Assembly: GCA_902763615.1 (NCBI GenBank) | Contig: CACWSX010000019.1 | Location: forward strand, 1-64,000 | From: an uncultured Prevotellaceae bacterium | Lineage (GTDB): Bacteria; Bacteroidota; Bacteroidia; Bacteroidales; Bacteroidaceae | Length of the DNA: 64,000 bases | Reading direction: 5' to 3' | Part shown: one piece after another, positions 37,068 through 45,701 of the stretch | How positions within the stretch are numbered: the first letter of the stretch is position 1 | How the letters are laid out: each line of letters opens with the position of its first letter | Notes under the pieces: model-generated | The model's database searches: none | Told to the model about the DNA's origin: nothing | What the model saw: only the letters and a program-made list of their open reading frames with translations | Position numbers and translations under genes: made by a program

Positions 37068-38876
37068 ATGAAAGAATTTTTTAAAATGACCCTTGCCACT
37101 ATCTGTGGTATTGCGATTTTCTTAGTGGTGGCATGCCTTTTCTTTGCCATTTCTCTTGTTGGCATGATTGCTAGCGACTCGGCTTCAACCAAAGTGAAAG
37201 ACAATTCTGTCTTCGTCATCAAGCTCAACGGTACTATCAGTGAGCGCGCCGAGGCCGATTCGCCATTTAACACCTTATTAGGCATGGGCGACATGAGTGC
37301 CATGGGTCTGGACGACCTGATTGCCAGCATCCGCAAGGCAAAGGACAACGAGAACATCAAGGGTATCTATTTGGAAGGCGGTGTTCTGGAGTTTGATGCC
37401 CCTGCCACCGCACAGCAGTTGCGAGATGCCCTGAAAGACTTTAAACAGAGTGGCAAATGGATTGTGGCCTATGCCGACCAGTATATGCAGGCCAGCTACT
37501 ACGTGGCATCCGTGGCCGATAATATCTATCTGAATGCAGAGGGCATGATCGACTTCAAGGGACTTGGAGGCAAGCGCGAATATATGAAGGGGCTTTACGA
37601 CAAGATTGGCGTCAAATACATGGCAGCCAAGGTCGGTAAGTATAAGAGTTATGTGGAAAGCAACACCTTGACAGGCATGAGCGAATATGACCGCGAACAG
37701 CGCACCGCCTATCTGAATGGTATCTGGCAGTACTGGCTGCATGAGATTGCCGAGAGCCGCAAGGTGAAGGCTGAGCAGTTGGACCAGTTGGCCAACGATA
37801 GTATCATGATGTTGGCCGATAACAAGGATTATGTAGCATCGAAACTCATCGATAAGGTGCTGTTCCCTGAAGAAATCAAGGCTGAGATAAAAAAACGTCT
37901 GAAGCTTGACGAAGATGACGACATCAACCAACTGAGTCTGGGCGACATGCTCAACGTGAAATCCGACAAGAAGAACGACGGTGAGGAAATTGCCGTTTAC
38001 TATGCATACGGCAACATCGTTGATAGCAACACCCTCGACCTGTTATCGGGTTCTGGCCATAACATTGTGGGTAAGACAACCGCTGAGGATCTGCGTAAGT
38101 TGGCCGATGACGACGATGTGAAAGCTGTAGTGTTCCGCGTGAATTCGGGTGGCGGTAGTGCAGTAGCCTCTGAGCAGATCCGTCACGCCATTAAGCTGAT
38201 CAAGGCCAAGAAACCCGTGGTGGTATCGATGGGCGGTATGGCTGCCTCAGGCGGCTACTGGATCAGCTCGCCTGCCAATTATATCATCGCAGAGCCGACC
38301 ACCATCACCGGCAGCATTGGTATCTTCGGACTGATACCCAACTTCAGCGGGTTGGTTACCGACAAGCTCGGTGTGACCTTTGATGGCGTTACCACCAACA
38401 AATATACCGACTTCGAGACAGATCTCGTTGTAGGTAAGAACACGGATGAGCCCATGAAATTCATGCAGGCCTATGTAGACCGCGGTTATCAGTCATTTCT
38501 GAACATCGTATCTGAAGGTCGTGGTATGAAGCCCGCAGAAGTGGACTCCATCGCACAGGGTCGTGTATGGCTGGCCACAGATGCCCTCAAGATCAAACTC
38601 GTGGATAAGCTAGGCAGCCTCGATGATGCCGTGAAGAAAGCCGCAGAACTGGCTAAGCTCAACGAATACCACACCAGCACCTACCCCGCTCAAGGCAATT
38701 GGATGGATCAGTTCTTGCCAAAGGAGAATAAGGGTACCTATCTCGATGGCAAGTTACAAGAGGAGTTGAAAGTACTGCTCGGTGAACTCTATGAGCCGTT
38801 GATGGAGCTCCGCCAAACCGTCAAAGATGGCAGTTATGTCCAGGCACGCATGCTTGACAATGTCAGAGTAAAGTAA
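37068..38876 (+). CDS. sppA: Signal peptide peptidase SppA (protease IV type)
   Basis: SppA is a membrane-anchored serine protease that degrades cleaved signal peptides. The 602-residue product is the long, two-domain form. An N-terminal membrane anchor (TICGIAIFLVVACLFFAISLVGMIA, about 8-35) precedes a first domain with the lysine region (FKGLGGKREYMKGLYDKIGVKY). The second domain carries the serine motif SMGGMAASGGYWISSPA and GSIGIFGLIPNF. The start at 37068 follows its promoter. It heads an operon with lpxK (41 bases later), punA and thiL. Confidence 0.94.
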   Translation: MKEFFKMTLATICGIAIFLVVACLFFAISLVGMIASDSASTKVKDNSVFVIKLNGTISERAEADSPFNTLLGMGDMSAMGLDDLIASIRKAKDNENIKGIYLEGGVLEFDAPATAQQLRDALKDFKQSGKWIVAYADQYMQASYYVASVADNIYLNAEGMIDFKGLGGKREYMKGLYDKIGVKYMAAKVGKYKSYVESNTLTGMSEYDREQRTAYLNGIWQYWLHEIAESRKVKAEQLDQLANDSIMMLADNKDYVASKLIDKVLFPEEIKAEIKKRLKLDEDDDINQLSLGDMLNVKSDKKNDGEEIAVYYAYGNIVDSNTLDLLSGSGHNIVGKTTAEDLRKLADDDDVKAVVFRVNSGGGSAVASEQIRHAIKLIKAKKPVVVSMGGMAASGGYWISSPANYIIAEPTTITGSIGIFGLIPNFSGLVTDKLGVTFDGVTTNKYTDFETDLVVGKNTDEPMKFMQAYVDRGYQSFLNIVSEGRGMKPAEVDSIAQGRVWLATDALKIKLVDKLGSLDDAVKKAAELAKLNEYHTSTYPAQGNWMDQFLPKENKGTYLDGKLQEELKVLLGELYEPLMELRQTVKDGSYVQARMLDNVRVK

Positions 38877-38917
38877 TCTGAAAACTACGATTAAGCGAAG
38901 GATATAAGGAATCGTTG

Positions 38918-40096
38918 ATGGAGGTTAATTTCATCAGGATCAACAAGAAGTTGCTGCCGCTAAGCTGGTTATATGGCTGGGGCGTAAAGTTCAGAAACAT
39001 GCTCTTTGAGATGAATATTCTGAAGAGCAAGTCGTATGCTGTGCCCGTCATCGCCGTAGGCAATATCACTGTTGGCGGCACGGGGAAGACGCCCCATGTT
39101 GAATACCTCATCCGTCTGTTAAAAGACCAATTCAGTGTTGCCATGCTCAGTCGAGGCTACAAACGCAAGAGCAGCGGATATGTATTAGCCACAGCCGACA
39201 CGCCAATGACTAAGATTGGCGACGAGCCCTACCAGATCAAGCAGAAATATCCAACTGTAACGGTGGCTGTGGATACCAAACGCACACGAGGTATTGAACA
39301 TTTGATTCATGACGACGGTACGAACATGACGGATGTGATCATACTCGACGACGCTTTTCAACATCGTTATGTCAAGCCTGGCGTGAATATCCTGCTCGTA
39401 GACTATCATCGGTCTATCATCTACGACGAGTTGATGCCTGCAGGACGCTTGCGTGAGCCTCTGAAAGGCAAGGACCGAGCAGATATTGTGATTGTAACCA
39501 AGTGCCCGAAGGATCTGAAGCCAATGGATTTCCGCGTGCTCACCAAGCAGATGAATCTTTATCCCTATCAGCAATTGTTCTTTACAACACTCGAATACGG
39601 CCAAATGAAGTCCATGTTCCAGACCACAAAAGATTCATCCCTATCGCTTGAGGATCTAAAGAGCACCCATGTGTTGCTTTTGACTGGTATTGCAGCGCCC
39701 AAACAGATTTATTATGATGTCAAGCCTCATGCGACAAGCATCAACTCTCTGGCATACAGCGACCATCACATCTTTAAGCAAAAGGATATTCATCACATCA
39801 ACGAGGTTTTTGCTAGTATGCCATCGCCAAAGGTTATCATCACCACAGAGAAAGACATGGTAAGATTGGAAACCGTCGAAGGACTAAGCGACGAGGTCAG
39901 AAGCAGTCTTTATGTCCTTCCTGTCAGAATCAGCTTCATGTTGGATGGAGAAGCAACGTTTAACGAAAATATCATTGGTTATGTACGAAAAAATTCAAGA
40001 AACAGCATCTTGGCTAAAGGCAAGAATGACCACAAGTCCAAAGACAGCGATCATTCTGGGAACCGGCCTCGGACAATTAGCTTCAGAAATAACTGA
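38918..40096 (+). CDS. lpxK: Tetraacyldisaccharide 4'-kinase LpxK
   Basis: LpxK phosphorylates the 4' position of the lipid A precursor at the inner membrane. The 392 residues show the Walker A stretch VGNITVGGTGKTPHVEYL (about 45-62), LSRGYKRKSSGY, the DDAFQHRYVKPG motif and ITTEKDMVRLE. The ATG at 38918 is used; the TTG before it is not. The C-terminus should end near IIGYVRKNSRNSILA. Here the frame continues 20-odd residues into the next gene, giving a 116-base overlap with punA in another frame. Confidence 0.94.
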   Translation: MEVNFIRINKKLLPLSWLYGWGVKFRNMLFEMNILKSKSYAVPVIAVGNITVGGTGKTPHVEYLIRLLKDQFSVAMLSRGYKRKSSGYVLATADTPMTKIGDEPYQIKQKYPTVTVAVDTKRTRGIEHLIHDDGTNMTDVIILDDAFQHRYVKPGVNILLVDYHRSIIYDELMPAGRLREPLKGKDRADIVIVTKCPKDLKPMDFRVLTKQMNLYPYQQLFFTTLEYGQMKSMFQTTKDSSLSLEDLKSTHVLLLTGIAAPKQIYYDVKPHATSINSLAYSDHHIFKQKDIHHINEVFASMPSPKVIITTEKDMVRLETVEGLSDEVRSSLYVLPVRISFMLDGEATFNENIIGYVRKNSRNSILAKGKNDHKSKDSDHSGNRPRTISFRNN

Positions 40097-40853
40097 TAAG
40101 ACAGAGTATCCTTATTCTGAGATTCCCAACTTCCCCGTATCTACAGTAGAAGGCCATAGTGGCAAACTGATTTTCGGTAAGCTCGGGGGTGTTGACATCC
40201 TCGCTATGCAGGGTCGTTTCCACTTCTACGAGGGCTACTCGATGAAGGATGTGACATTCCCTGTACGTGTGATGTACGAACTGGGAATCAAGACGCTTTT
40301 TGTCTCCAATGCCTCAGGTGGCATGAACGAGCATTTCCATGTGGGCGACATCATGATTATCACCGACCACATCAATTTCTTCCCCGAGCATCCACTCCGT
40401 GGAAAGAACTTCCCCACAGGTCCACGTTTCCCGGATATGCATGAGCCCTATGATCAAAAGCTTATCAAATTGGCCACAATGATAGCCAGTGAGAAAAAGA
40501 TACGCGTCAGATACGGTGTTTATGTCGGCGTGCAAGGTCCGACTTTTGAGACACCTGCAGAATATAAGATGTACCACATATTAGGCGGTGATGCCGTAGG
40601 CATGTCTACCGTTCCCGAAGTCATTGTGGCCCGCCACTGTGGCATACGTGTCTTCGGCGTTTCTGTCATCACCGACCTTGGTGGATTCGATGTCCCAGTA
40701 GAGGTGAGCCATGAGGAAGTACAGAATGCTGCCAACAAGGCACAGCCTTTAATGACAGAAATCATGCGGGAGATGATTGTGCGTTCTGAACAAGTGGAGA
40801 GCACCTCAAAAGAGAAATTTAATACGAATCACCCGACAGAAGAATGGAAATAG
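39981..40853 (+). CDS. punA: Purine nucleoside phosphorylase
   Basis: The enzyme splits purine nucleosides with phosphate in purine salvage. Starting at MYEKIQETASWLKAR (290 residues), the usual family N-terminus, it shows the phosphate loop GTGLGQLASEI, EGHSGKLIFG, QGRFHFYEGY, the base-binding FVSNASGGM and NFFPEHPLRG, and GPTFETPAEYKM, all typical of the trimeric PNP class. The extra C-terminal 20 residues (EQVESTSKEKFNTNH) overlap thiL by 10 bases. The first 116 bases overlap the end of lpxK. Confidence 0.94.
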   Translation: MYEKIQETASWLKARMTTSPKTAIILGTGLGQLASEITDKTEYPYSEIPNFPVSTVEGHSGKLIFGKLGGVDILAMQGRFHFYEGYSMKDVTFPVRVMYELGIKTLFVSNASGGMNEHFHVGDIMIITDHINFFPEHPLRGKNFPTGPRFPDMHEPYDQKLIKLATMIASEKKIRVRYGVYVGVQGPTFETPAEYKMYHILGGDAVGMSTVPEVIVARHCGIRVFGVSVITDLGGFDVPVEVSHEEVQNAANKAQPLMTEIMREMIVRSEQVESTSKEKFNTNHPTEEWK

Positions 40854-41947
40854 CAACACTTGGTGAGTTCGGTCTCATTGACCGCCTTACAAAAGATATA
40901 GAAATTAAGAATGAGAGTACTAAGTACGGCGTGGGCGATGACTGCGCCGTACTCAGTTATCCGGACAAGGAGGTACTGGTCACTACAGATTTGCTGATGG
41001 AAGGTGTGCATTTCGACCTGACTTACATCGATCTGAAACACCTCGGTTACAAGAGTGCGATGGTAAATATCAGCGATGTGTTTGCCATGAACGGCACCCC
41101 TCGCCAGATAACAGTATCACTCGCCCTGAGTAAACGTTTCACGGTCGAGGATATGGAAGATTTCTACGCTGGTCTGCGTCTGGCCTGCGATAAATGGCAT
41201 GTGGATATTGTCGGCGGCGACACCACCTCATCGTATACAGGCCTCGCCATCAGCATTACCTGCATCGGTGAGGCTCGTAAAGAAGACATCGTTTATCGCA
41301 ACGGTGCCAGGAACACCGATCTTGTCTGTGTCAGCGGAGATTTAGGGGCTGCCTATATGGGATTGCAATTGCTGGAACGCGAGAAGAGCGTGTATTATGG
41401 ACAGATCAACGACCTCCAGAAGAGAATTGCTGAAGCCAAAGCGGCTGGCGACGAGCAAAAAGTCGCAACGCTCAATACCCAACTCTCAACTTTCAACTTC
41501 CAACCTGATTTCAGCGGCAAGGAATATCTGTTACAGCGCCAGCTACAAACCGAAGCACGAGGCGATATCGTCGAGAAACTCCGCGAGGCAGGCATTCGTC
41601 CGACAGCTATGATGGATATTAGCGACGGACTCTCCTCTGAGTTGATGCACATCTGCAAACAGTCTGGAGTTGGCTGCCGTATCTTCGAAAAGAATATCCC
41701 CATCGACTATCAGACAGCCGTAATGGCAGAGGAAATGAACATGAATGTGACTACTTGTGCTCTCAATGGCGGCGAGGACTACGAGCTGCTGTTTACTGTG
41801 CCTATTGGGGACCATGAGAAGATTGAACAAATTGAAGGAGTCAAGATGATTGGACACATCACGGAAGAAAAATACGGCAGGCTGCTCGTAACCCGTGATA
41901 ATCAGGAGTTTGAACTCAAAGCGCAGGGTTGGAATCCACTTCACTAG
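40844..41947 (+). CDS. thiL: Thiamine-monophosphate kinase ThiL with an in-frame insert
   Basis: ThiL phosphorylates thiamine monophosphate to thiamine pyrophosphate. The 367 residues include GVGDDCAVL and VTTDLLMEGVHFD, the AMNGTPRQITVSLALS motif, GGDTTSS, VSGDLGAAYMGL, and the C-terminal MMDISDGLSSEL and GGEDYELLFTV. Between the two halves a region of about 35 residues (YGQINDLQKRIAEAKAAGDE onward) is longer than usual and contains the CAACTTTCAAC-type tag encoding NTQLSTFNFQ. It overlaps punA by 10 bases and ends the operon. Confidence 0.94.
   Translation: MEIATLGEFGLIDRLTKDIEIKNESTKYGVGDDCAVLSYPDKEVLVTTDLLMEGVHFDLTYIDLKHLGYKSAMVNISDVFAMNGTPRQITVSLALSKRFTVEDMEDFYAGLRLACDKWHVDIVGGDTTSSYTGLAISITCIGEARKEDIVYRNGARNTDLVCVSGDLGAAYMGLQLLEREKSVYYGQINDLQKRIAEAKAAGDEQKVATLNTQLSTFNFQPDFSGKEYLLQRQLQTEARGDIVEKLREAGIRPTAMMDISDGLSSELMHICKQSGVGCRIFEKNIPIDYQTAVMAEEMNMNVTTCALNGGEDYELLFTVPIGDHEKIEQIEGVKMIGHITEEKYGRLLVTRDNQEFELKAQGWNPLH
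41480..41504 (+). repeat. In-gene tag, CTCAACTTTCAAC type, in thiL
   Basis: Four imperfect 7-base units (CAACTCTCAACTTTCAAC and so on) lie in frame in a variable linker of thiL. They encode a low-complexity NTQLSTFNFQ. Confidence 0.7.
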
Positions 41948-41975
41948 TGAATTGTGAATAGTGAACAGCGAATAG
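41947..41975. repeat. Spacer tag, GTGAATTGTGAATAG type
   Basis: Imperfect repeats of GTGAATAG directly follow the thiL stop and precede the tRNA-Phe promoter. Confidence 0.5.
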
Positions 41976-42000
41976 TTTTTTGAAAAAAGTTCAGAAAAAA

Positions 42001-42032
42001 TTTGGTAGGTTCAAAAAAAAGCAGTACCTTTG
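42001..42032 (+). promoter_or_regulatory. Promoter of tRNA-Phe
   Basis: TTTG (42001-42004), 20 bases, TACCTTTG (42025-42032), 34 bases before the mature 5' end. Confidence 0.85.
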
Positions 42033-42066
42033 CACCCGCAAACGAAAGGAATGCAGTTGACACAAT

Positions 42067-42139
42067 GGTGCCTTAGCTCAGTTGGTAGAGCATCGGACTG
42101 AAAATCCGTGTGTCCCCGGTTCGATTCCTGGAGGTACCA
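42067..42139 (+). tRNA. tRNA-Phe (anticodon GAA)
   Basis: The 73-nt cloverleaf has a complete acceptor stem (GGTGCCT with AGGTACC, one G-U), D-arm GCTC/GAGC, anticodon loop CTGAAAA and T loop TTCGATT. CCA is not encoded. Oddly, the T stem CCCGG/CCTGG carries a C-U mismatch at 51:63, and the first pair of the anticodon stem is U-U. Confidence 0.95.
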
Positions 42140-42179
42140 CTCCTCCTTTCATTAGCCCGGGCAAATAGTCACAACTATA

Positions 42180-42211
42180 TTTGCCCATCTCCAAAAAAGT
42201 TCTTACCTTTG
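42180..42211 (+). promoter_or_regulatory. Promoter of the phosphatase-coaW operon
   Basis: TTTG (42180-42183), 20 bases, TACCTTTG (42204-42211), 24 bases before the ATG at 42235. Confidence 0.87.
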
Positions 42212-42234
42212 CACCATATTATATATAATAAGGT

Positions 42235-43521
42235 ATGAAACATTTCATTATTCTATTAGCAGCAGCCGCCATGGCCGTATCTGCTACAGCCCAGACAGCA
42301 CGTGAGGAAATCAAGGCCAATAAGTATTTATCCGGCAGTCAGTATCTGGATTATAACCGCCGATTGCCTGACAAACCCCTTACCCCCGCCCCCAAGGGTT
42401 ATGAGCCCTATTATATGAGTCACTACGGCCGTCATGGTTCCCGCTGGCTCATCAGCGACAATAGCTATACTGGTCCAAGAGACATCCTCCGCGAAGCTAA
42501 GGATCAGGGGAAGTTGACACCGTTTGGCGAAGAAGTACTAAAAAAGATCGAAGCCTTCGAACCGACATCGGTGAAACGATTGGGCGACCTCTCTACCGTC
42601 GGTGAGCGCCAGCATCATGGCATCGGTAAACGAATGACTGAGAATTTCCCAGAGATCTTCAAGGCTAAGAACGTGCCCATCGACGCCCGTTCAACAACCG
42701 TCAACCGCTGTATCCTATCGATGATTGCCGAATGTGAGGAATTTGCCGCTGCCAACCCCACGGCCCGTTTTCACAATGATGTCAGCGAGTCGTTGCAATA
42801 CTATCTGAACCAGCCCTGGGATGGATTGGTCAAGGAAACAGGCAACGATGGCAAACTACGCAGAGAGACTTTCCGTGACAAATACACGCACCCCGAACGT
42901 CTGATGAAAGCACTCTTCAACGACCAGCAGTGGGTGTTCAGCAACCTGCGTGCTGGTTCCTTCATGCGCAGTCTCTTCGAGATTGCCACCAACATGCAGA
43001 GTCATGATACAGACATCGAACTCTTCTCCATCTTCACTGAAGAAGAAATATATGACCTCTGGAAACAGAACAACATCGCCTGGTACATTGCCTACGGGCC
43101 TGCTCCCCTTACTAAAGGTATCATGCCCTTCAGCCAGCGCAACCTGTTGAAGAATATCATTGAAACAGCCGACACTGTCACTCAGACACAGGCCACCCTC
43201 CGTTTCGGCCATGAAGTCTGCGTGATGCCACTCGCCTGTCTACTGGAACTTGACAATTGTGCCGTACAAGTAGAAAACCTTGATGAACTCGACAAATATT
43301 GGCAGAATTACAAGATCTTCCCCATGGGTTGTAACATTCAGCTCATCTTCTACCGCCCGAAGAAAAACAAGGAGGGCGATATCCTTGTCAAGGCACTGCT
43401 GAACGAGCGCGAGGCCAAGATGCCTGTAGCCACCGATCAGTACCCTTATTACAAATGGAGTGATCTGCGTCAGTATTATCTCGACAAACTCAGCAAGTTC
43501 GACGCTATGAATAAAAAATAA
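42235..43521 (+). CDS. Secreted histidine acid phosphatase, possibly inositol-phosphate specific
   Basis: The 428-residue protein has a signal peptide (cleaved after VSATA) and the histidine phosphatase signature YYMSHYGRHGSRW (about residues 60-72), with RHG carrying the nucleophilic His. The second catalytic site is seen at FGHEVCVMP, where His-Glu replaces the more usual His-Asp. That is a feature of MINPP-like inositol polyphosphate phosphatases, known from Bacteroides. RSTTVNRCILSM is the conserved Arg region. Phytate breakdown in the periplasm is plausible for a plant-fibre degrader but not proven. coaW follows after 6 bases. Confidence 0.85.
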   Translation: MKHFIILLAAAAMAVSATAQTAREEIKANKYLSGSQYLDYNRRLPDKPLTPAPKGYEPYYMSHYGRHGSRWLISDNSYTGPRDILREAKDQGKLTPFGEEVLKKIEAFEPTSVKRLGDLSTVGERQHHGIGKRMTENFPEIFKAKNVPIDARSTTVNRCILSMIAECEEFAAANPTARFHNDVSESLQYYLNQPWDGLVKETGNDGKLRRETFRDKYTHPERLMKALFNDQQWVFSNLRAGSFMRSLFEIATNMQSHDTDIELFSIFTEEEIYDLWKQNNIAWYIAYGPAPLTKGIMPFSQRNLLKNIIETADTVTQTQATLRFGHEVCVMPLACLLELDNCAVQVENLDELDKYWQNYKIFPMGCNIQLIFYRPKKNKEGDILVKALLNEREAKMPVATDQYPYYKWSDLRQYYLDKLSKFDAMNKK

Positions 43522-43527
43522 AAAAAT

Positions 43528-44367
43528 ATGGGAATCATTATTGGAATCGACGTGGGCATCTCCACGACAAAGATTGTAGGTATCAAGAACAACAAGGTTT
43601 CTGCTCCTATCCGTATTACAGCCGCCGACCCCATCACTTCGCTCTATGGTGCCTTCGGCAAATATCTGCACGACAATGACATTGATTTGAGCGACGTAGA
43701 GCATGTGATGCTCACGGGTGTGGGGGCCGCATATATCGACCAGCCTATCTATGGTCTGCCCACCAGCAAATCTCAGGAATTCATCGCTGATGGTTTGGGC
43801 GCCCGATTTGAATCAAAGCTTGATCATACCATCGTAGTTTCAATGGGTACAGGAACCTCGTTTGTAAAATGCGATGGTGAAGAGATGAAGCACATTGGCG
43901 GTATCGGCGTAGGTGGAGGTACATTGGCCGGACTGGCCCGTATCATGCTCAACACCAGCGACATCGCACAGGTGGCAACTCTCGCCAAGCAAGGCAATAT
44001 CCGTAATATCGACCTGACCATCGGCGACATCAGCCCCCAGCCGCTGCCTGGACTGCCGATGGATACCACCGCCTCGAATTTTGCCCGTGCGCAGAGCGAT
44101 GCTTCGAAGGAAGACATTGCTGCCGGCATCATCAAGATGGTGCTCCAGAGTATCGGCTCCGCTGCGTGGCTGGCCTCCCTAGGCAGCGACATCCGCGACT
44201 TCGTGCTCATCGGCAACCTCTCGCTACTGCCCCAGTGCAAGGAGGTTTTTCCTGCCCTCGAGAAACTGTACGATATCCGCTTCCACATTCCGAAGTATTC
44301 TCAGTATTGTACGGCTATAGGTGCCGCACTTGATTACGTAATAAATTTTAACAAAGGGCGCGTTTAG
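43528..44367 (+). CDS. coaW: Type II pantothenate kinase
   Basis: The enzyme catalyses the first step of coenzyme A synthesis. The 279 residues match the eukaryote-like type II class of the acetate/sugar-kinase fold: IGIDVGISTTKIVGI phosphate-1 motif, VSMGTGTSFVK phosphate-2 motif, GGIGVGGGTLAGLARIML, and the C-terminal LIGNLSLLPQ with TAIGAALDYV. Its start is 6 bases after the phosphatase stop, so the two form an operon. The terminator stem overlaps the last codons. Confidence 0.88.
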   Translation: MGIIIGIDVGISTTKIVGIKNNKVSAPIRITAADPITSLYGAFGKYLHDNDIDLSDVEHVMLTGVGAAYIDQPIYGLPTSKSQEFIADGLGARFESKLDHTIVVSMGTGTSFVKCDGEEMKHIGGIGVGGGTLAGLARIMLNTSDIAQVATLAKQGNIRNIDLTIGDISPQPLPGLPMDTTASNFARAQSDASKEDIAAGIIKMVLQSIGSAAWLASLGSDIRDFVLIGNLSLLPQCKEVFPALEKLYDIRFHIPKYSQYCTAIGAALDYVINFNKGRV

Positions 44368-44379
44368 ACTGCGCCCTTT
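44353..44379 (+). terminator. Terminator hairpin at the end of coaW
   Basis: AAAGGGCGC (44353-44361) pairs perfectly with GCGCCCTTT (44371-44379). The stop codon is within the loop. Only a short T run follows. Confidence 0.75.
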
Positions 44380-44380
44380 C

Positions 44381-44427
44381 TACGCCCTAGATACGCCCTT
44401 GATACTCCCTTGATACTCCCTTGATAC
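44381..44427. repeat. Four 11-bp tandem repeats (TACTCCCTTGA)
   Basis: Units TACGCCCTAGA, TACGCCCTTGA, TACTCCCTTGA and TACTCCCTTGA start at 44381, 44392, 44403 and 44414, followed by a partial TAC. They lie between converging coaW and the MFS gene. Confidence 0.88.
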
Positions 44428-44464
44428 AATTTTCGGGGTTTGGACCTATACAAAAAGTAAAAAA

Positions 44465-45694
44465 TCAATACACAGATTCATTCAGGTTCCGCCGGAGGAA
44501 GAAGGCCTTCGTTGCAAGGAAGAAACAGGCGACACCTGCTGCATTCACGATGACAACGGTCCAGAAGGCAGCAGAATAGCCAAAGACCTCCGAGACGACG
44601 CCGCCAACGAGGATGCCGAGGCCCATACCGATATCCCAAGAAATGAGGATAGTGCTATTGGCTGTACCGCGCTGGTTGTTGTGTGCCACATTGATAGTCA
44701 TGTTCTGGAAAGCCGGCCACATGTGGCCATTGCCAAGACCGATCAGCAAGGCGGAACCGTAATAGCCGAGAATCATTGACCATTGAGCATTGACCATTGA
44801 ACATTGTGCCAACGTCGGCATCAGAACAAATAGGGTATAGCCAACGAGCGAGATCACCATACCTTCGCCGGCATTATGCGTCACTCGCCCATTGCGCAGG
44901 GCCTTTCCTCCCTGTAAACGACTCAATATCAACCCCACGGAGCAAAGCATGAAATAAGTGCCAGTGCCACCCGTGATGCCCATCACTTCCTTGCCGTAGA
45001 TGGCGAGATAATTGCTCAGCACCCCGAAACTGAAGCCAAATGCCACCATATTCAGGCCCAACAACCATCCCCTCACCAAGAAGAAGCGGTCCCAGGAGAA
45101 TTTCGATTTGTTCTTCACAATCGCTTTCACATCCAGCCTCACCGTTGCATCCACGATCCACCCCGCACAAGCGACAACGAGCGCGAGCCAGAACAACAGC
45201 TCGAAACTCTGCGTGTATTTATAGATAAAGATACCTATTGTCGGGGCAATGGCCATGGCGAGGTTATTGCTCAAGCCATAATAGCCGATGCCCTCCGTGC
45301 GCCGGCTTGACGGGAGCACGTCGATGGCCACCGTGGAGTTCGACACGGTGAGGGCCCCGAAAGGTCCGCCGTGCAAGGTCCTGACAATCGTGAACAGCAA
45401 CAAGGTAGAGGCCGCCAGATACCCCGCAAAGAAGATGGCAAACGCGCCAAAGCTGATCATCAATACCGCCTTGCGGGGAAAGGCATCGACCACATACCCA
45501 CTAAAAGGTCGGAACAACAAAGCCGTGATGGTATAGCCTGAAAGCACCAGGCCGATCACGTCCTTTGTTGCTCCGAAATGTTCACTCAGATAGAGCGGCA
45601 GCAGTGGTGTGAGGATGTAGAAGGCGAAAAATAGCGTGAAGTTCGCCACCATCACCTTGCAATAGTTCCTATTCCATAGCCGCTCCCGCTCCAT
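44465..45694 (-). CDS. MFS transporter, probably for sugars
   Basis: The 409-residue inner-membrane carrier has about 12 hydrophobic helices, with the MFS loop motif FRPFSGYVVDAFPRKAVLM between helices 2 and 3 and NSTVAIDVLPSSRRTEGIGYYGLSNN between helices 4 and 5. The ATG at 45694 is 7 bases after the GH3 stop; an in-frame TTG before it is rejected. The operon context (esterase, GH3 xylosidase-type enzyme) suggests transport of released saccharides, though related carriers export drugs or sugars. A CATTGACCATTGA-type tag lies in frame at 44774-44806, in a loop encoding QCSMVNAQWSM. Confidence 0.85.
   Translation of the reverse strand: MERERLWNRNYCKVMVANFTLFFAFYILTPLLPLYLSEHFGATKDVIGLVLSGYTITALLFRPFSGYVVDAFPRKAVLMISFGAFAIFFAGYLAASTLLLFTIVRTLHGGPFGALTVSNSTVAIDVLPSSRRTEGIGYYGLSNNLAMAIAPTIGIFIYKYTQSFELLFWLALVVACAGWIVDATVRLDVKAIVKNKSKFSWDRFFLVRGWLLGLNMVAFGFSFGVLSNYLAIYGKEVMGITGGTGTYFMLCSVGLILSRLQGGKALRNGRVTHNAGEGMVISLVGYTLFVLMPTLAQCSMVNAQWSMILGYYGSALLIGLGNGHMWPAFQNMTINVAHNNQRGTANSTILISWDIGMGLGILVGGVVSEVFGYSAAFWTVVIVNAAGVACFFLATKAFFLRRNLNESVY
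44774..44806 (-). repeat. In-gene tag, CATTGACCATTGA type, in the MFS gene
   Basis: Imperfect 9-base units CATTGACCATTGAGCATTGA and so on are inserted in frame in a loop between two membrane helices. Confidence 0.75.
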
Positions 45695-45701
45695 CAAACA
45701 A

